Assembly: GCA_040772065.1 (NCBI GenBank)
Contig: JAXGYX010000001.1
Coordinates: forward strand, 1,116,001-1,180,000
Source of the DNA: JAXGYX01 sp040772065
GTDB lineage: Bacteria; Bacillota; Clostridia; Saccharofermentanales; Fastidiosipilaceae
Direction of reading: 5' to 3'
Length of the DNA stretch: 64,000 nucleotides
Under the pieces are notes generated by a model. It searched no databases. It had not been told where the DNA came from and was given only the letters and a program-made list of their open reading frames with translations. Both the position numbers and the translations under genes were made by a program. Of this stretch, positions 52,811 through 61,890 are shown piece after piece; the stretch's first letter is position 1, and every line of letters begins with the position of its first letter.

Positions 52811-53878
52811 ATGTTAAACGATATGCGTGTTAAAAACCATCAGGCCCCCCACCGCCGGTCGACAAAGTCTTGGCGTCGATCCCGGCTGTCCATAATCGTT
52901 ATTTTACTGCTATCCTTCAGTATCTTGCCTTTGGCTGCCGGTGGCTGTCAAACCCGAACATCTCCAATCGCTTCGGAATACGTTACGGCTGTCACACGGA
53001 CGCACCATACAATATCCAGTTCCTCGGAAGTCAAAGACATTCAAAGAACTGAAGACAGCGCTCGCTCAGTTTCAGTGACAACAACAACTGAGGTGTCCAC
53101 TTCGGACACCTCAGATCCGGATCAAAACACCTCGTTGACGGAGCGGAGTCTGGATGAGGTTTTGCTAAGCTACTGCGCCGAACAAGGCATCGAGGATTCT
53201 TTGTCCTATGTCTATAAAAATCTTGAGACCGGATCGGTCGTCTCCCATCGCGCCGATGTTGGCTACCCGGCCGCCAGCACGGTCAAGCTCGCGATGGCGC
53301 TCTACTGCTACGACCGGGCGACGGCAGGCGACCTCGATCTCGATCAGTCGCTGACCTACGACGAGACCCGTGATTGGGAGGCGGGCGCCGGTCTGCTGGC
53401 CGGCGCCACCGACGGTGACCAATTTACCATCTCGCAGCTGTTGAGCAGCGCGATCATCCATAGTGACAACATCGCGACCAATATGATCTTTCGCTATTGG
53501 CGCGAAACCGGCAGCTCGCTCAGCACCAGGATTGACGACGCCTACGGTCTGGACTACTCAGACGGTGGAATATTGACCGCGGCTCAGGGGATCGCGCTGC
53601 TGGAGCGCGCCTACCGAAATCCGGACGACAACCCTTATTATGATCGGCTGTTGAATGATCTCTTAAACAGCACCTGGGATGACTACACCACCCATGACTT
53701 GCCGGTCGCCACCGCGAACAAGTATGGCTCTTTGCGTTGCTGCCATCACGAATTATCCATCGTCTACGCTGACACACCTTATCTGCTCTCGGTCTACTCA
53801 GCCTCGTTGGAGCGACCGCAGGCCAATCTGCGCAGGATCGGTCGGCTGGTCTATGATTGGCATCAGGCGAACAATTGA
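52811..53878 (+). CDS. Class A beta-lactamase-fold serine hydrolase, secreted
   Basis: 355 residues from the ATG at 52811. A basic N-terminus and a membrane helix (about 26-44, with a weak lipobox AAGGC) place the rest outside the cell. A Ser/Thr-rich linker leads to a penicillin-binding fold. Visible motifs are S-x-x-K in AASTVKLA and SDN in HSDNIATN. The expected KTG triad is altered to KYG (TANKYGSL), so beta-lactam hydrolysis is not certain. No ribosome binding site precedes the start and a TATAAT lies 10 bases upstream, so the message may be leaderless. Confidence 0.8.
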   Translation: MLNDMRVKNHQAPHRRSTKSWRRSRLSIIVILLLSFSILPLAAGGCQTRTSPIASEYVTAVTRTHHTISSSSEVKDIQRTEDSARSVSVTTTTEVSTSDTSDPDQNTSLTERSLDEVLLSYCAEQGIEDSLSYVYKNLETGSVVSHRADVGYPAASTVKLAMALYCYDRATAGDLDLDQSLTYDETRDWEAGAGLLAGATDGDQFTISQLLSSAIIHSDNIATNMIFRYWRETGSSLSTRIDDAYGLDYSDGGILTAAQGIALLERAYRNPDDNPYYDRLLNDLLNSTWDDYTTHDLPVATANKYGSLRCCHHELSIVYADTPYLLSVYSASLERPQANLRRIGRLVYDWHQANN

Positions 53879-53915
53879 TTGATCAAAAACTCGGATCGAC
53901 ACTCAACTGATCCGG

Positions 53916-54383
53916 TCAGACGATTTTACAGACGTCGATCCATTCTTTATACGCGGAGTGTCGTTCCAGTTCCTCGAGTGACAGGCGAACGACACTGTTC
54001 GCGCTGCCCGCAGCCGGATAGACCGTTGTGTTTTGTCTGAGCGACTCATCCAGATAGACGGTGACGCCCGGTTTGATCGCGAAGGGACAGACACCGCCCG
54101 GATCATGACCGACATGGTCTTCCACCTGATCGCCCGGTATCATTGTCGATTTTTGTGAAAAAGTCGCTTTGTACTTTTGATTGTTGATTTTGGTGTTGCC
54201 GGCCGCGACAATCAGGATCGGCGCTTCATCCACAATAAAGGATAGTGTCTTGGCGATCTGCTTGGGCTCGCAGCCGACCGCGTCCGCGGCCATTTGCACG
54301 GTGGCGCTGGATTGATCCAGCACCCGCACCCGGTCACCCAGCCGGACCGATTCGAAATATTGTTTCACTTTTTCATATGCCAT
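53916..54383 (-). CDS. YbaK/EbsC-type aminoacyl-tRNA deacylase
   Basis: 155 residues of the YbaK/ProX editing fold, which hydrolyses mischarged aminoacyl-tRNAs such as Cys- or Ala-tRNA-Pro. Conserved features are AADAVGCEPKQIAKTLSF with the catalytic lysine region, the NTKINNQKYKATF segment, and GVCPFAIKPGVTVYLDESL. It is a stand-alone domain, not fused to a synthetase. It converges on the beta-lactamase-fold gene. Confidence 0.9.
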   Translation of the reverse strand: MAYEKVKQYFESVRLGDRVRVLDQSSATVQMAADAVGCEPKQIAKTLSFIVDEAPILIVAAGNTKINNQKYKATFSQKSTMIPGDQVEDHVGHDPGGVCPFAIKPGVTVYLDESLRQNTTVYPAAGSANSVVRLSLEELERHSAYKEWIDVCKIV

Positions 54384-54429
54384 ATTGATTCTCCAAACGA
54401 TTGCTCATTGATATTCACTTGTTTTGACA

Positions 54430-54981
54430 TTAACGTCCAGCCGTTTGATCCAGCCTCGCCCGGTATCGCTTGTGCGTGTCCTCGCTGAAGCTGCAAAAAA
54501 TCACATCGATTCCATAGTCCGGATTGGCATCCAGCCATTCGCGGACGGAATTCAGCGCGATCGGCACGGCCTCCTCCAGCGGATAACCATACACTCCGGT
54601 GGAAATCGCCGGAAAGGCGACGCTGTGCAAATTGTGTTGTTTCGCCAGATCCAAAGAGTTTCGATAGCAGGATGAAAGCAGCTCGGCGTCCTTCGACTTG
54701 CCGGAATAGACCGGACCAACCGTGTGGATCACATGGCCCGCCTTCAGTCGATGGCCACCGGTGATCTTCGCCTCTCCGGTCGCACAGCCGTTCAGCGTCC
54801 TACACTCTTCGAGCAGCTTCGGGCCGGCCGCCCGATGGATCGCGCCATCGACGCCTCCTCCGCCCAACAGGCTGTTGTTCGCCGCGTTGACAATGGCGTC
54901 GCAGTCCAATTGTGTGATGTCGCCCAACTCCAAAAAGATCTGATTCCTTGTCTTCTTTTGTTTGCGTCGATCGTAGGTCAT
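54430..54981 (-). CDS. Macrodomain protein (O-acetyl-ADP-ribose deacetylase-like)
   Basis: 183 residues from the ATG at 54981 with AAGGAAG upstream; the frame is open 48 codons further but that part is not family-like. The macrodomain binds ADP-ribose: GDITQLDCDAIVNAANNSLLGGGGVDGAIHRAAG and the later FPAISTGVYGYPLEEA loop are the diagnostic parts. The asparagine and GGGGVDGAI residues suggest an active MacroD-type hydrolase. It lies 46 bp upstream of ybaK on the same strand. Confidence 0.92.
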   Translation of the reverse strand: MTYDRRKQKKTRNQIFLELGDITQLDCDAIVNAANNSLLGGGGVDGAIHRAAGPKLLEECRTLNGCATGEAKITGGHRLKAGHVIHTVGPVYSGKSKDAELLSSCYRNSLDLAKQHNLHSVAFPAISTGVYGYPLEEAVPIALNSVREWLDANPDYGIDVIFCSFSEDTHKRYRARLDQTAGR

Positions 54982-55256
54982 ATTGATCTTCCTTTCTCCG
55001 GTTGATTGGTTTTTTAATTTATCAATGCTTAAACAAAAGACGGTCCGCAGGACGCCGAGCAAGGCGAAAGCGATGGTCAGCAAGCTAAGCCGGCGGTGTG
55101 GTCGGCTGTCGCGCGCAGTGTCCATGCATCCCCCTTCTTATCGATCTCTCTGCGGTCGTCCGGTGACCGACAACGTTTCATTATATTTTCCACCTGAAAT
55201 TCTATCACAGTCGGCCGATCGAGCAGGTGGCGCGCCCTCCGACGACATTGACAGGT

Positions 55257-55292
55257 AAAAGCTCCACGAACCGTTGCTGTTCGTGGAGCTTT
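55257..55292 (-). terminator. Rho-independent terminator of the SIMPL lipoprotein gene
   Basis: Minus-strand stem AAAGCTCCACGAAC / GTTCGTGGAGCTTT ending in TTTT, 50 bp after the stop codon. Confidence 0.9.
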
Positions 55293-55341
55293 GGTTAAAA
55301 CCGGCAGTTCGCGACTCATTCACTCAAAAATCGTGCTCCGC

Positions 55342-56115
55342 TCACTCTCCCAAAGCGAACTCAACATTCACATTGGCGCTAATTTCCAGATCTCCCGGCA
55401 CGATTGGAATCCGGGCATCGCCCTCCATCTCCGCAACCCGACTTTCTTGGTAAACACCTTCGAGCGGATATGTCTGATAGTTCACCTCGGTGATCTCCTT
55501 TGGCACCGGCTTGCCCTTCATGCCGGCGGCCGCCGCGATGACATCCACCTTCTCCATCGCCCGCTTTGTCGCGAGAGTCAAGGCCTCATCGTAAGCCACG
55601 GATTTATCCTCTTTGTCAAATACCAGGCTGGTGACCTCGTTGGCGCCGCTCTTTGTCGCCGCGTCGAGCACATCGCCAACGATTGCCAGGTCATGAATCG
55701 TGATGTTCAACGAGTTGCTAACATTATACCCTTTGAGCGTGGGCGTCAGTCCGGAATAATCGTAGTCCATCTCTACATTGTAACGTTGGGTGCGGATGTC
55801 CGCTTCGTCGACACCGGCTTGTTTGACCGCCGCCAAAATCGCCTCCATGATGATCGCGTTCTGCCGGGCGGCGTCGGACGCCTTCTCATCCATAGTCGTG
55901 GCGCCGAGTGTCAGATACGCGATATCGGGCTCAACTGTGACCTTGGCCTGCGCTTCGGCGTGCAGCCGCGCGCCTTTGACCTCGGCGGTCTCAAAACTCG
56001 ACACCGACGCGCCGGATGTTTTCCCCAAATTAACCGAACAGCTCGTTGCGGCGAGCAGTGTCAGGGCGCTCAACCCAATTGCGAGCAGCTTCGAAAAAGC
56101 AGGAAATTTTCTCAT
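55342..56115 (-). CDS. SIMPL-domain (DUF541) lipoprotein
   Basis: 257 residues. Signal peptide with lipobox LLAATSCSV, then a SIMPL/DUF541 domain: HAEAQAKVTVEPDIAYLTLGA, a long helix-rich middle and LSVDVNVEFAL-like final strand (NVNVEFALGE). The family includes BP26/OMP28 and YggE; role unclear, linked to oxidative stress and surface assembly in some bacteria. It is a single gene, anchored outside the cell. Confidence 0.87.
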   Translation of the reverse strand: MRKFPAFSKLLAIGLSALTLLAATSCSVNLGKTSGASVSSFETAEVKGARLHAEAQAKVTVEPDIAYLTLGATTMDEKASDAARQNAIIMEAILAAVKQAGVDEADIRTQRYNVEMDYDYSGLTPTLKGYNVSNSLNITIHDLAIVGDVLDAATKSGANEVTSLVFDKEDKSVAYDEALTLATKRAMEKVDVIAAAAGMKGKPVPKEITEVNYQTYPLEGVYQESRVAEMEGDARIPIVPGDLEISANVNVEFALGE

Positions 56116-56306
56116 TTTATACCGCCTTTCTGGTTGTCAGTCAGCAAAATCAAACGCCGGTGATTTCATTTAGAGATAGTTTTTCGTCAAACTAAAAAGC
56201 CACTCGAACGTCATGATTTTGATCGTTTTTTTGTTTTAGTATAGCACTGTTTCAGTTTCAGTTAGTGTCAAATTTAGTTCGCAACTTCATAGAACTTCAT
56301 TACAGC

Positions 56307-57491
56307 TTATGCGGCTTCTAACACGATTGATTCCAATGATCTGGCACTAAGATAGGCTCGAGAGCTGGACCAGTCCTCACTGTATTCCAGAAGGTAGATC
56401 GAAATCAATCGAACATAAGATTCAGGATTAGGGAAGATTCCAATTACCTTTGTCCTACGCCGAATCTCTCGATTCAACCGTTCCATAATATTGTTGGAAC
56501 TGATTTTTCTGCTGTCCAGCGTGGGGAACGCATAAAACGTTAAACTGTCTTCCAGCCCTGCTTCCAAAATCTCAATTGCTTTTGGAAATCGTTTCTCATA
56601 TAACTCAGCCAATCTGCGTGCCAGCACAACAGCTTCTTCCATGCTACTGGCCTGCCAGATGAGTTTGAGCTGAGCGGCGAAGCGGTCTTTTTCCGCTCTG
56701 GAAACATGTACCAGGATATTACGCATAAAATGTACTTTGCAACGTTGCCAGCTGCTGCCGGGAAAACATTTTCGAATAGCGGCCGTTAAGCCGTTATGAG
56801 CATCCGAGACAATTAGTTTTGGCGTTTTCAATCCTCGTTCACGCAAGCTTTGAAAAAGTAAGCGGTAGCTTTCTTCCGATTCTTCCAACATCGGCTCAAT
56901 CGCTAGGATCTCACGATGACCGTCCTCTGCGACACCACAGACGATCTGAATCGCCATGCTGACCACTCGATGATCATAACGAACCTTCTCGTAAAGAGCA
57001 TCCACCCAAATCACCGGATAGTCCATGGTCAACGCTCGATGGCGAAAAGCCTCTGCTTGCTCATTTAGCCCTTTCGTCATCTGACTGACCTGGCTTCCGG
57101 ACAGGCTGTCTATCCCTAGACTTGCTGCCAGCCTTTCCATTTTTCGGGTGGATACGCCCTGAATATATGCTTCCTGGACCACTTGAATCAGCGCTACCTC
57201 GCTGCGTTTGCGTTCCGTCACAAAAAACGGAATGTAACCACCTTTGCGCACTTTTGGAACCATTAGATAGCTGGTGCCCATCCTCGTATCGAAGCGGCGT
57301 ACGCGATATCCGCTGCGGCTGCTAATACGTTCTTCGCTTTGAGCATGTTTCTTTGCGCCAATTTGATGGGACACTTCCGCTTCCATCAATTGATTGCAAA
57401 GCCATTCCAACATACTGCGCATTGGATCGTCCATTCCCATAAATTGCCAGAGCATTGCTTCTAGGTTTGTGGTATCTTGATTTTGAGTCAT
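56307..57491 (-). CDS. IS256-family transposase, copy 2
   Basis: 394 residues, identical to the copy at 28505-29689, with the same DDE residues. The IS6-like insertion sits 24 bp upstream of its ATG and keeps the ribosome binding site but removes the original upstream terminal region. Expression now depends on a promoter inside the inserted element, if any, so this copy is probably unable to move by itself with its outer end unless copy 1 supplies the protein. Confidence 0.95.
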   Translation of the reverse strand: MTQNQDTTNLEAMLWQFMGMDDPMRSMLEWLCNQLMEAEVSHQIGAKKHAQSEERISSRSGYRVRRFDTRMGTSYLMVPKVRKGGYIPFFVTERKRSEVALIQVVQEAYIQGVSTRKMERLAASLGIDSLSGSQVSQMTKGLNEQAEAFRHRALTMDYPVIWVDALYEKVRYDHRVVSMAIQIVCGVAEDGHREILAIEPMLEESEESYRLLFQSLRERGLKTPKLIVSDAHNGLTAAIRKCFPGSSWQRCKVHFMRNILVHVSRAEKDRFAAQLKLIWQASSMEEAVVLARRLAELYEKRFPKAIEILEAGLEDSLTFYAFPTLDSRKISSNNIMERLNREIRRRTKVIGIFPNPESYVRLISIYLLEYSEDWSSSRAYLSARSLESIVLEAA

Positions 57492-57515
57492 AGTGATTTC
57501 TCCTTACACCGATTT

Positions 57516-58861
57516 GGCTTCTGTTAACTTAATAAAAAAAGAGATCTGAAATGCCTTTGGTACAATAGTTTCACCACAAAACAGGTACCTCCCTAAGGAA
57601 AGGAGCAAATCAGATCTCATGAAAAGTATACCATCTAATCTAACTTGTCCCCGCTGTTTCTCTAAAAGCCTTTACCACTTCGGTAAAGATAAAAAAGGTA
57701 ATCAGAAGTTCCAGTGTCGCAATTGCATGAGACAATGGGCACCTGCCAGTAAGAATAAGAAGGAAGATTTTCAAAGAAAGTACCCCCTTGTCCTAAGTGT
57801 GGTAGGGCTAGCTTCCTGCACCATGACTACAAGCTGTATTCCAACTTTCGTTGTGGAGACAAGAAGTGTTACCACTCTTTCTTTGTTGTAAAGCTGGTTG
57901 AAATTCCATCCTGCTCGTCTAAAGTTATTCCGCTAGAGCAGTTCACAATGAAACGAATGCGTCATCCTTTCCATCTTGTTCTAACGGCTCTCATCCATTA
58001 CTTTATTGGCAATTCCACCTTGAGAAAGGTTTCTGAAACACTTCGACTCGCACACAACATTGAGGTGTCTCATGTCACAATCTCTAAGTGGTGTAAACGC
58101 TTCGCGCCTGCTCTCCTAGCGGCAGCTGAACCTTACAAGAAGCAGATCAACCTAGCTGACTCTGACGAATGGCATTTTGACGAAACCTACGTGAAGATCA
58201 AGGGCAAATGGTATTATCTCTGGCTTGCCATGGATTCTGAAACAAGGATGATTCTGGACTTTCATCTGTCACCAACCAGAGATACTACGTCCGCCTACTC
58301 TCTCATTCACAGCTGTCAGGAGCAGTTTGGCAATCCACAAAGCATGTTCGTCACAGACAGATATCCCGCTTACCAAAGAGCGTTCGATCACCTTGCTCCC
58401 TGTGTTGAGCACCAGCTCGTCGAAGCGTTCTCTGATGATATTTCCAACAATGTCATGGAAGCGTTTAATGGCCAGTTTAAGGCTTGGTATAAGGCTAAAA
58501 GAGGCTTTGACTCTTTTGAGTCTGCTAACATCCTGATTGCGCTTTATATCTTCTTTTACAACTACATCAGACCGCACCAATCTCTCTTCAACTGGACTCC
58601 AGCTCAGGTTGCCGGGGCACAGTACCAAGAAAAACAAAGGAGAGCCTGTCTTCTGATTGCTTAGGCATATTCAGTTCTCAAAGTTCAATTGAATCTCTTT
58701 CGAGATTTCTTTCGCATGTCCGGATTTTATTCTTTCGCTTTCCTTACATGCTTTCTTTGTGCTATCTTCTTTTCAACTGGTGAATCCTTAAGTTTCTTCT
58801 GAATCTTTGTTCGCCAATTGCATTTCAGATCTCTTGTCTCTCATCTTTAATTAACAGAGCC
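57516..58861 (+). mobile_element. IS6/IS240-like element inserted in IS256 copy 2
   Basis: About 1,346 bp with ends GGCTTCTGTTAACTT... and (inward from right) GGCTCTGTTAATTAA..., resembling IS6-family tips. A target duplication CCGATTT(G) lies on both sides (57509-57515/6 and 58862-58868/9), and the uninterrupted site is seen in IS256 copy 1. The 8-bp size is usual for IS6. Both ends also share AGATCTGAAATGC further in. Confidence 0.9.
57619..58664 (+). pseudogene. Frameshifted IS6/IS240-like transposase with zinc-ribbon head
   Basis: The first part (57619 on) encodes a zinc ribbon CPRC...CRNC, then leaves frame at a run of five C at 57783-57787. Reading one base back restores a second zinc ribbon (PPCPKCG...CGDKKC) that runs without stop into the DDE domain ending at 58664. 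That domain has DEWHFDETYVKIKGKWYYLWLAMD, FVTDRYPAY and NNVMEAFNGQFK, the IS6-like D-D-E set. Either one C was lost, or a -1 programmed frameshift makes the full protein of about 349 residues. Confidence 0.8.
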
Positions 58862-59023
58862 CCGATTTGTTTTTTTCCTTAACAATCATTGTAACGAAGT
58901 CCTATGACTCTTTCTTCTAAAGTTGCAAACTTAAATGTACGCTATCCTGTTTCACTTGCTGTTCGTCATTATTAAGCGATCTCCAGTGCTAAATTTGCGA
59001 TCCGAGCTCACACCGATTGGCGC
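58665..59023. other. Non-coding: IS6-like right end, IS256 remnant and flank
   Basis: 58665-58861 is the right end of the IS6-like element; 58862-58946 is the cut-off outer end of IS256 copy 2, identical to the left end of copy 1. The rest is short flank with no recognised gene. Confidence 0.8.
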
Positions 59024-59050
59024 AAAAAAGCGCCCCCGGACAGAGGGCGC
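59024..59050 (-). terminator. Rho-independent terminator of the acetate-transporter gene
   Basis: Minus-strand stem GCGCCCTCTG / CCGGGGGCGC-type hairpin followed by TTTTTT, about 40 bp after the stop codon. Confidence 0.82.
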
Positions 59051-59089
59051 ATGGTTTTCACTGATTATAAGGTTATGTGTGGCGCACTT

Positions 59090-59653
59090 TCAAACCGGTA
59101 AAACAGTTCGTTTGAATTCGTTGTTGATGATCTGCGCCGCCGTATTGTAGATCGCCGATCCTCCGCAGACAATGCCCACGTAACCTGCGATTTTAGTGAT
59201 AATGGCCGAGTCACAAAAATCTCCAATCGCCAGCAGGAAAAACAAGACGGTCAGCGTGGAGAACACGACCTGCAGACCGCGGTTCAGTTTCAAGGTGCCG
59301 ACAAACATGAACAATGTGAAAATTCCCCAGAGCAACAAATAATATCCCATGCTGACCTTGTCGGCCGCCTCGATGCCTTTGAACGGATTGATCCAGATCA
59401 AAATCAAAGACCACCAGAAAAAGCCGTAGGCGGTAAAAGCGGTCGCACCGAACGTGTTGTTCTTCTTAAACTCCATGATACCGGCGATGATCTGCGCGGC
59501 CCCACCGAGCGCGAATCCCATCGCGACAATAACGATCGAAAGAGAGATGATGCCCGCGTTGTGCAAGTTCAACAGCAAGGTCGTCATGCCAAAGCCCAAC
59601 AGTCCCAGCGGTGCCGGGTTCGCGATGTTGTCAAGTGATTTTTCGTTACTCAT
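59090..59653 (-). CDS. Acetate uptake transporter family (GPR1/FUN34/SatP)
   Basis: 187 residues from the ATG at 59653 (GGAGGGG upstream). The N-terminal NPAPLGLLGFGMTTLLLNLHNAG motif and six membrane helices are typical of SatP/YaaH. The middle helix FTAYGFFWWSLILIWINPF is also conserved. Such proteins move acetate or succinate, as uptake or release channels. Because the organism looks fermentative, either direction is possible. It is a single gene with its own terminator. Confidence 0.9.
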   Translation of the reverse strand: MSNEKSLDNIANPAPLGLLGFGMTTLLLNLHNAGIISLSIVIVAMGFALGGAAQIIAGIMEFKKNNTFGATAFTAYGFFWWSLILIWINPFKGIEAADKVSMGYYLLLWGIFTLFMFVGTLKLNRGLQVVFSTLTVLFFLLAIGDFCDSAIITKIAGYVGIVCGGSAIYNTAAQIINNEFKRTVLPV

Positions 59654-59828
59654 AACCCCTCCAAAAAACAAGAAACAATTCGGATTTGATTTACTTTTAT
59701 CATACCACCCACTTTTAGGCAAATATTCAGTCACATCGGCGATCCGCACCGACCATGCCCACACCGCGACGCCGACGTTGGCCGGGTTGGCTATTTTCCG
59801 AACTGAATTTAACAACCTTACAAAATGA

Positions 59829-59853
59829 AACAGCCCCCCGTACGGAGGGCCGC
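59829..59853 (-). terminator. Short hairpin after the second ABC exporter operon
   Basis: Minus-strand stem GGCCCTCCGTACGGGGGGCT-like hairpin followed by GTTTC, about 45 bp after the stop codon of the last exporter gene. Confidence 0.6.
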
Positions 59854-59895
59854 CACTTGCTAAATCTCATATGTTGGAAACTGGGCGGACGAAGC

Positions 59896-61890
59896 TCATT
59901 CCAGTTCGATCGTCCCCATGTTCAAATCATAATAACGCCCTTGCTCGGCCATCAGTTGATCGTGATCGCCCCGTTCCATGATCTCGCCTTCTTCCAGCAC
60001 CATGATGGCGTTGGAATGACGGACGGTGGACAGGCGGTGGGCGATCGCGAAGGTTGTGCGGCCCTCCATCATGTTGTCCATTCCCTTTTCGATCAGACGC
60101 TCGGTGCGCGTGTCGACCGAGCTGGTCGCCTCGTCCAGAATCAAAATCAACGGATCGGCCACCGCGGCGCGGGCGATGGAGATCAATTGGCGCTGTCCTT
60201 GTGAAAGATTGGCGCCATTTTCATCCAACATGGTGTCATAGCCCTCCGGCAAATGGCGGATGAACCGATCGGCGTTGGCGAATTTCGCGGCTGCGATCAC
60301 TTCCTCATCGGTCGCGTTCAGGTCTCCATAGCGAATGTTGCCGGCGACGGTGTCGGAGAACAGATGCACTTCCTGCAGCACCATGCCGAGTGTCATGCGC
60401 AGATCATCTTTGCGAATCTCTTTGACATCGATGCCATCGTAATAGATCGTCCCGTCCTGCACGTCATAAAATCGATTGATCAGGTTGGTGATGGTCGTTT
60501 TGCCCGCGCCGGTCGATCCGACAAAGGCGATCCGTTGTCCGGGTTTCGCATAGAGTGAGATATCGCGCAGCACCGGTCTTCCTTCGACATAGCAAAAGGA
60601 CACATGGTCAAAGCGGATGTCACCGCAAACCGGTACATAGTCGACCGTCCCGTTCTCGGACGGAACTTCCCACACCAGATTCCTCAATCCGCTTTGCACA
60701 TCGGGCAGATAGCGCTTGGGCACATACCGTTTCATCCCATGATATCGTTCTTCGCCGACGGTCTCCAAATCTTCTTTAGAATCGGTCGCGCGCACCAATC
60801 GGACCTTGCCGTCGTCGACTTCCACCGGCTGATCCATCTGTCTGAACACACGTTCTGCGCCGACCAGAGCCGCGATCAACATGTTGATCTGATTGGACAC
60901 ATGCATCAACGGGCGGGAAAAGTTGCGGCTATACTGCAAAAACGAGGTCAATGTGCCAATATCCATTTGCCCGTTTATGATGCGCAGCGCGCCGATCATC
61001 GCGGTGATCGCGTATTGCACAAAACTTAAGTTCCCCAGGATCGGAAAAATACTGACCGAATAAGCCTGCGCCTCGGTCGACGCCTTGCGCAGCTTTTCGT
61101 TATTGTTGCCGAACTGATCGATGGCCCGCTTTTCATAGTTGAAAACCTTGACCACCTTTTGCCCCTGCATCATCTCCTCAATGTATCCGTTCAACTCCGC
61201 CAGCTCAAATTGCTGTTGGCGAAACGCCTTGCGGCTGCGCTTCATGATGAACTGAACCAGAAAAAGCATCACCAGCACCATCACCAAGACCAGCATCGTC
61301 AGTGTGAAGCTGAGAATCAGCATCATGACGAATGTGCCAACGAAGGTGACCGCCGAGGTCAACACGAGGATCAGCGTCTGATCCAGCGCGGTGCTGATGT
61401 TGTCGACATCGTTGGTAAAGGCGCTCATCAATTCTCCGTGGCTGTGCGTGTCAAAGAAACTAAGCGGCATGTCCATCAATTTGCTGAAAAGGTCGCGGCG
61501 GATGATGTTGCTGGTCCGCTGGGCGACTTTGGCCATCAAGCGGTTGCCGAAATAGTTGGCCACCGCCGCGAGCAAAAACACTCCGGCCATTCCGGCGATC
61601 GCGGGCAGCGCCGCGGTGAAACTGCGCTCATAGACAAAGGTGTTGATCACCGGCTTTAAGAACGCGTTGCCCACCACTCCAGCCAGCGCGCCTACCGCGG
61701 CGAGCAGCAGGCCCAGCACCAGACGCCAGCGATTGGAGCCGATATAGACAGCCAGCCGGCGCAACACGCCTTTGGTATCTTCCGGGCGCTCAAATCGACC
61801 GGGCTCACCTCTGCGGCCCATTCTGGAAGCATACTGATGCGCTCCGGAATGTGACGGCTGATGATTGGATTTTGATTGTGTCTTATTCAT
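59896..61890 (-). CDS. Heterodimeric ABC exporter subunit, long form (canonical Walker B)
   Basis: 664 residues: a 40-residue polar N-terminal extension, six membrane helices (about 50-345), an extra insert of about 50 residues before the ATPase, then Walker A GSTGAGKTT, Walker B ILDEATSSVD with the catalytic glutamate and switch IAHRLST. The signature is modified (LSQGQ). It overlaps the partner gene by 4 bp (ATGA). With that partner it forms one canonical and one degenerate ATP site. Exports drugs, lipids or peptides; the substrate is unknown. Confidence 0.9.
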   Translation of the reverse strand: MNKTQSKSNHQPSHSGAHQYASRMGRRGEPGRFERPEDTKGVLRRLAVYIGSNRWRLVLGLLLAAVGALAGVVGNAFLKPVINTFVYERSFTAALPAIAGMAGVFLLAAVANYFGNRLMAKVAQRTSNIIRRDLFSKLMDMPLSFFDTHSHGELMSAFTNDVDNISTALDQTLILVLTSAVTFVGTFVMMLILSFTLTMLVLVMVLVMLFLVQFIMKRSRKAFRQQQFELAELNGYIEEMMQGQKVVKVFNYEKRAIDQFGNNNEKLRKASTEAQAYSVSIFPILGNLSFVQYAITAMIGALRIINGQMDIGTLTSFLQYSRNFSRPLMHVSNQINMLIAALVGAERVFRQMDQPVEVDDGKVRLVRATDSKEDLETVGEERYHGMKRYVPKRYLPDVQSGLRNLVWEVPSENGTVDYVPVCGDIRFDHVSFCYVEGRPVLRDISLYAKPGQRIAFVGSTGAGKTTITNLINRFYDVQDGTIYYDGIDVKEIRKDDLRMTLGMVLQEVHLFSDTVAGNIRYGDLNATDEEVIAAAKFANADRFIRHLPEGYDTMLDENGANLSQGQRQLISIARAAVADPLILILDEATSSVDTRTERLIEKGMDNMMEGRTTFAIAHRLSTVRHSNAIMVLEEGEIMERGDHDQLMAEQGRYYDLNMGTIELE

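Larger units (their letters stand above)
56261..58946 (-). mobile_element. IS256-family element, copy 2, split by an IS6-like element
   Basis: Same element as 28403-29735 in opposite orientation. Removing the inserted IS6-like element and one 7-8 bp duplication leaves exactly 1,333 bp, the length of copy 1. The flanks carry a near-match target duplication, CAGTTTCA (56253-56260) and CTGTTTCA (58947-58954). The transposase frame is intact but its leader is now cut off from the former end by the insertion. Confidence 0.92.

Noticed and set aside
53891..53913. CGGATC...GATCCG hairpin between the beta-lactamase-fold gene and ybaK
   Set aside because: Six-base stem, no T-run; the pairing could be chance.
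28395..58954. Composite transposon bounded by the two IS256 copies
   Set aside because: Each copy has its own target duplication, so the two inserted separately; there is no shared duplication around the whole 30-kb unit.
59680..59705. TTGAT...ATCA upstream of the acetate transporter
   Set aside because: Spacing between the half-sites is about eight bases, not four.
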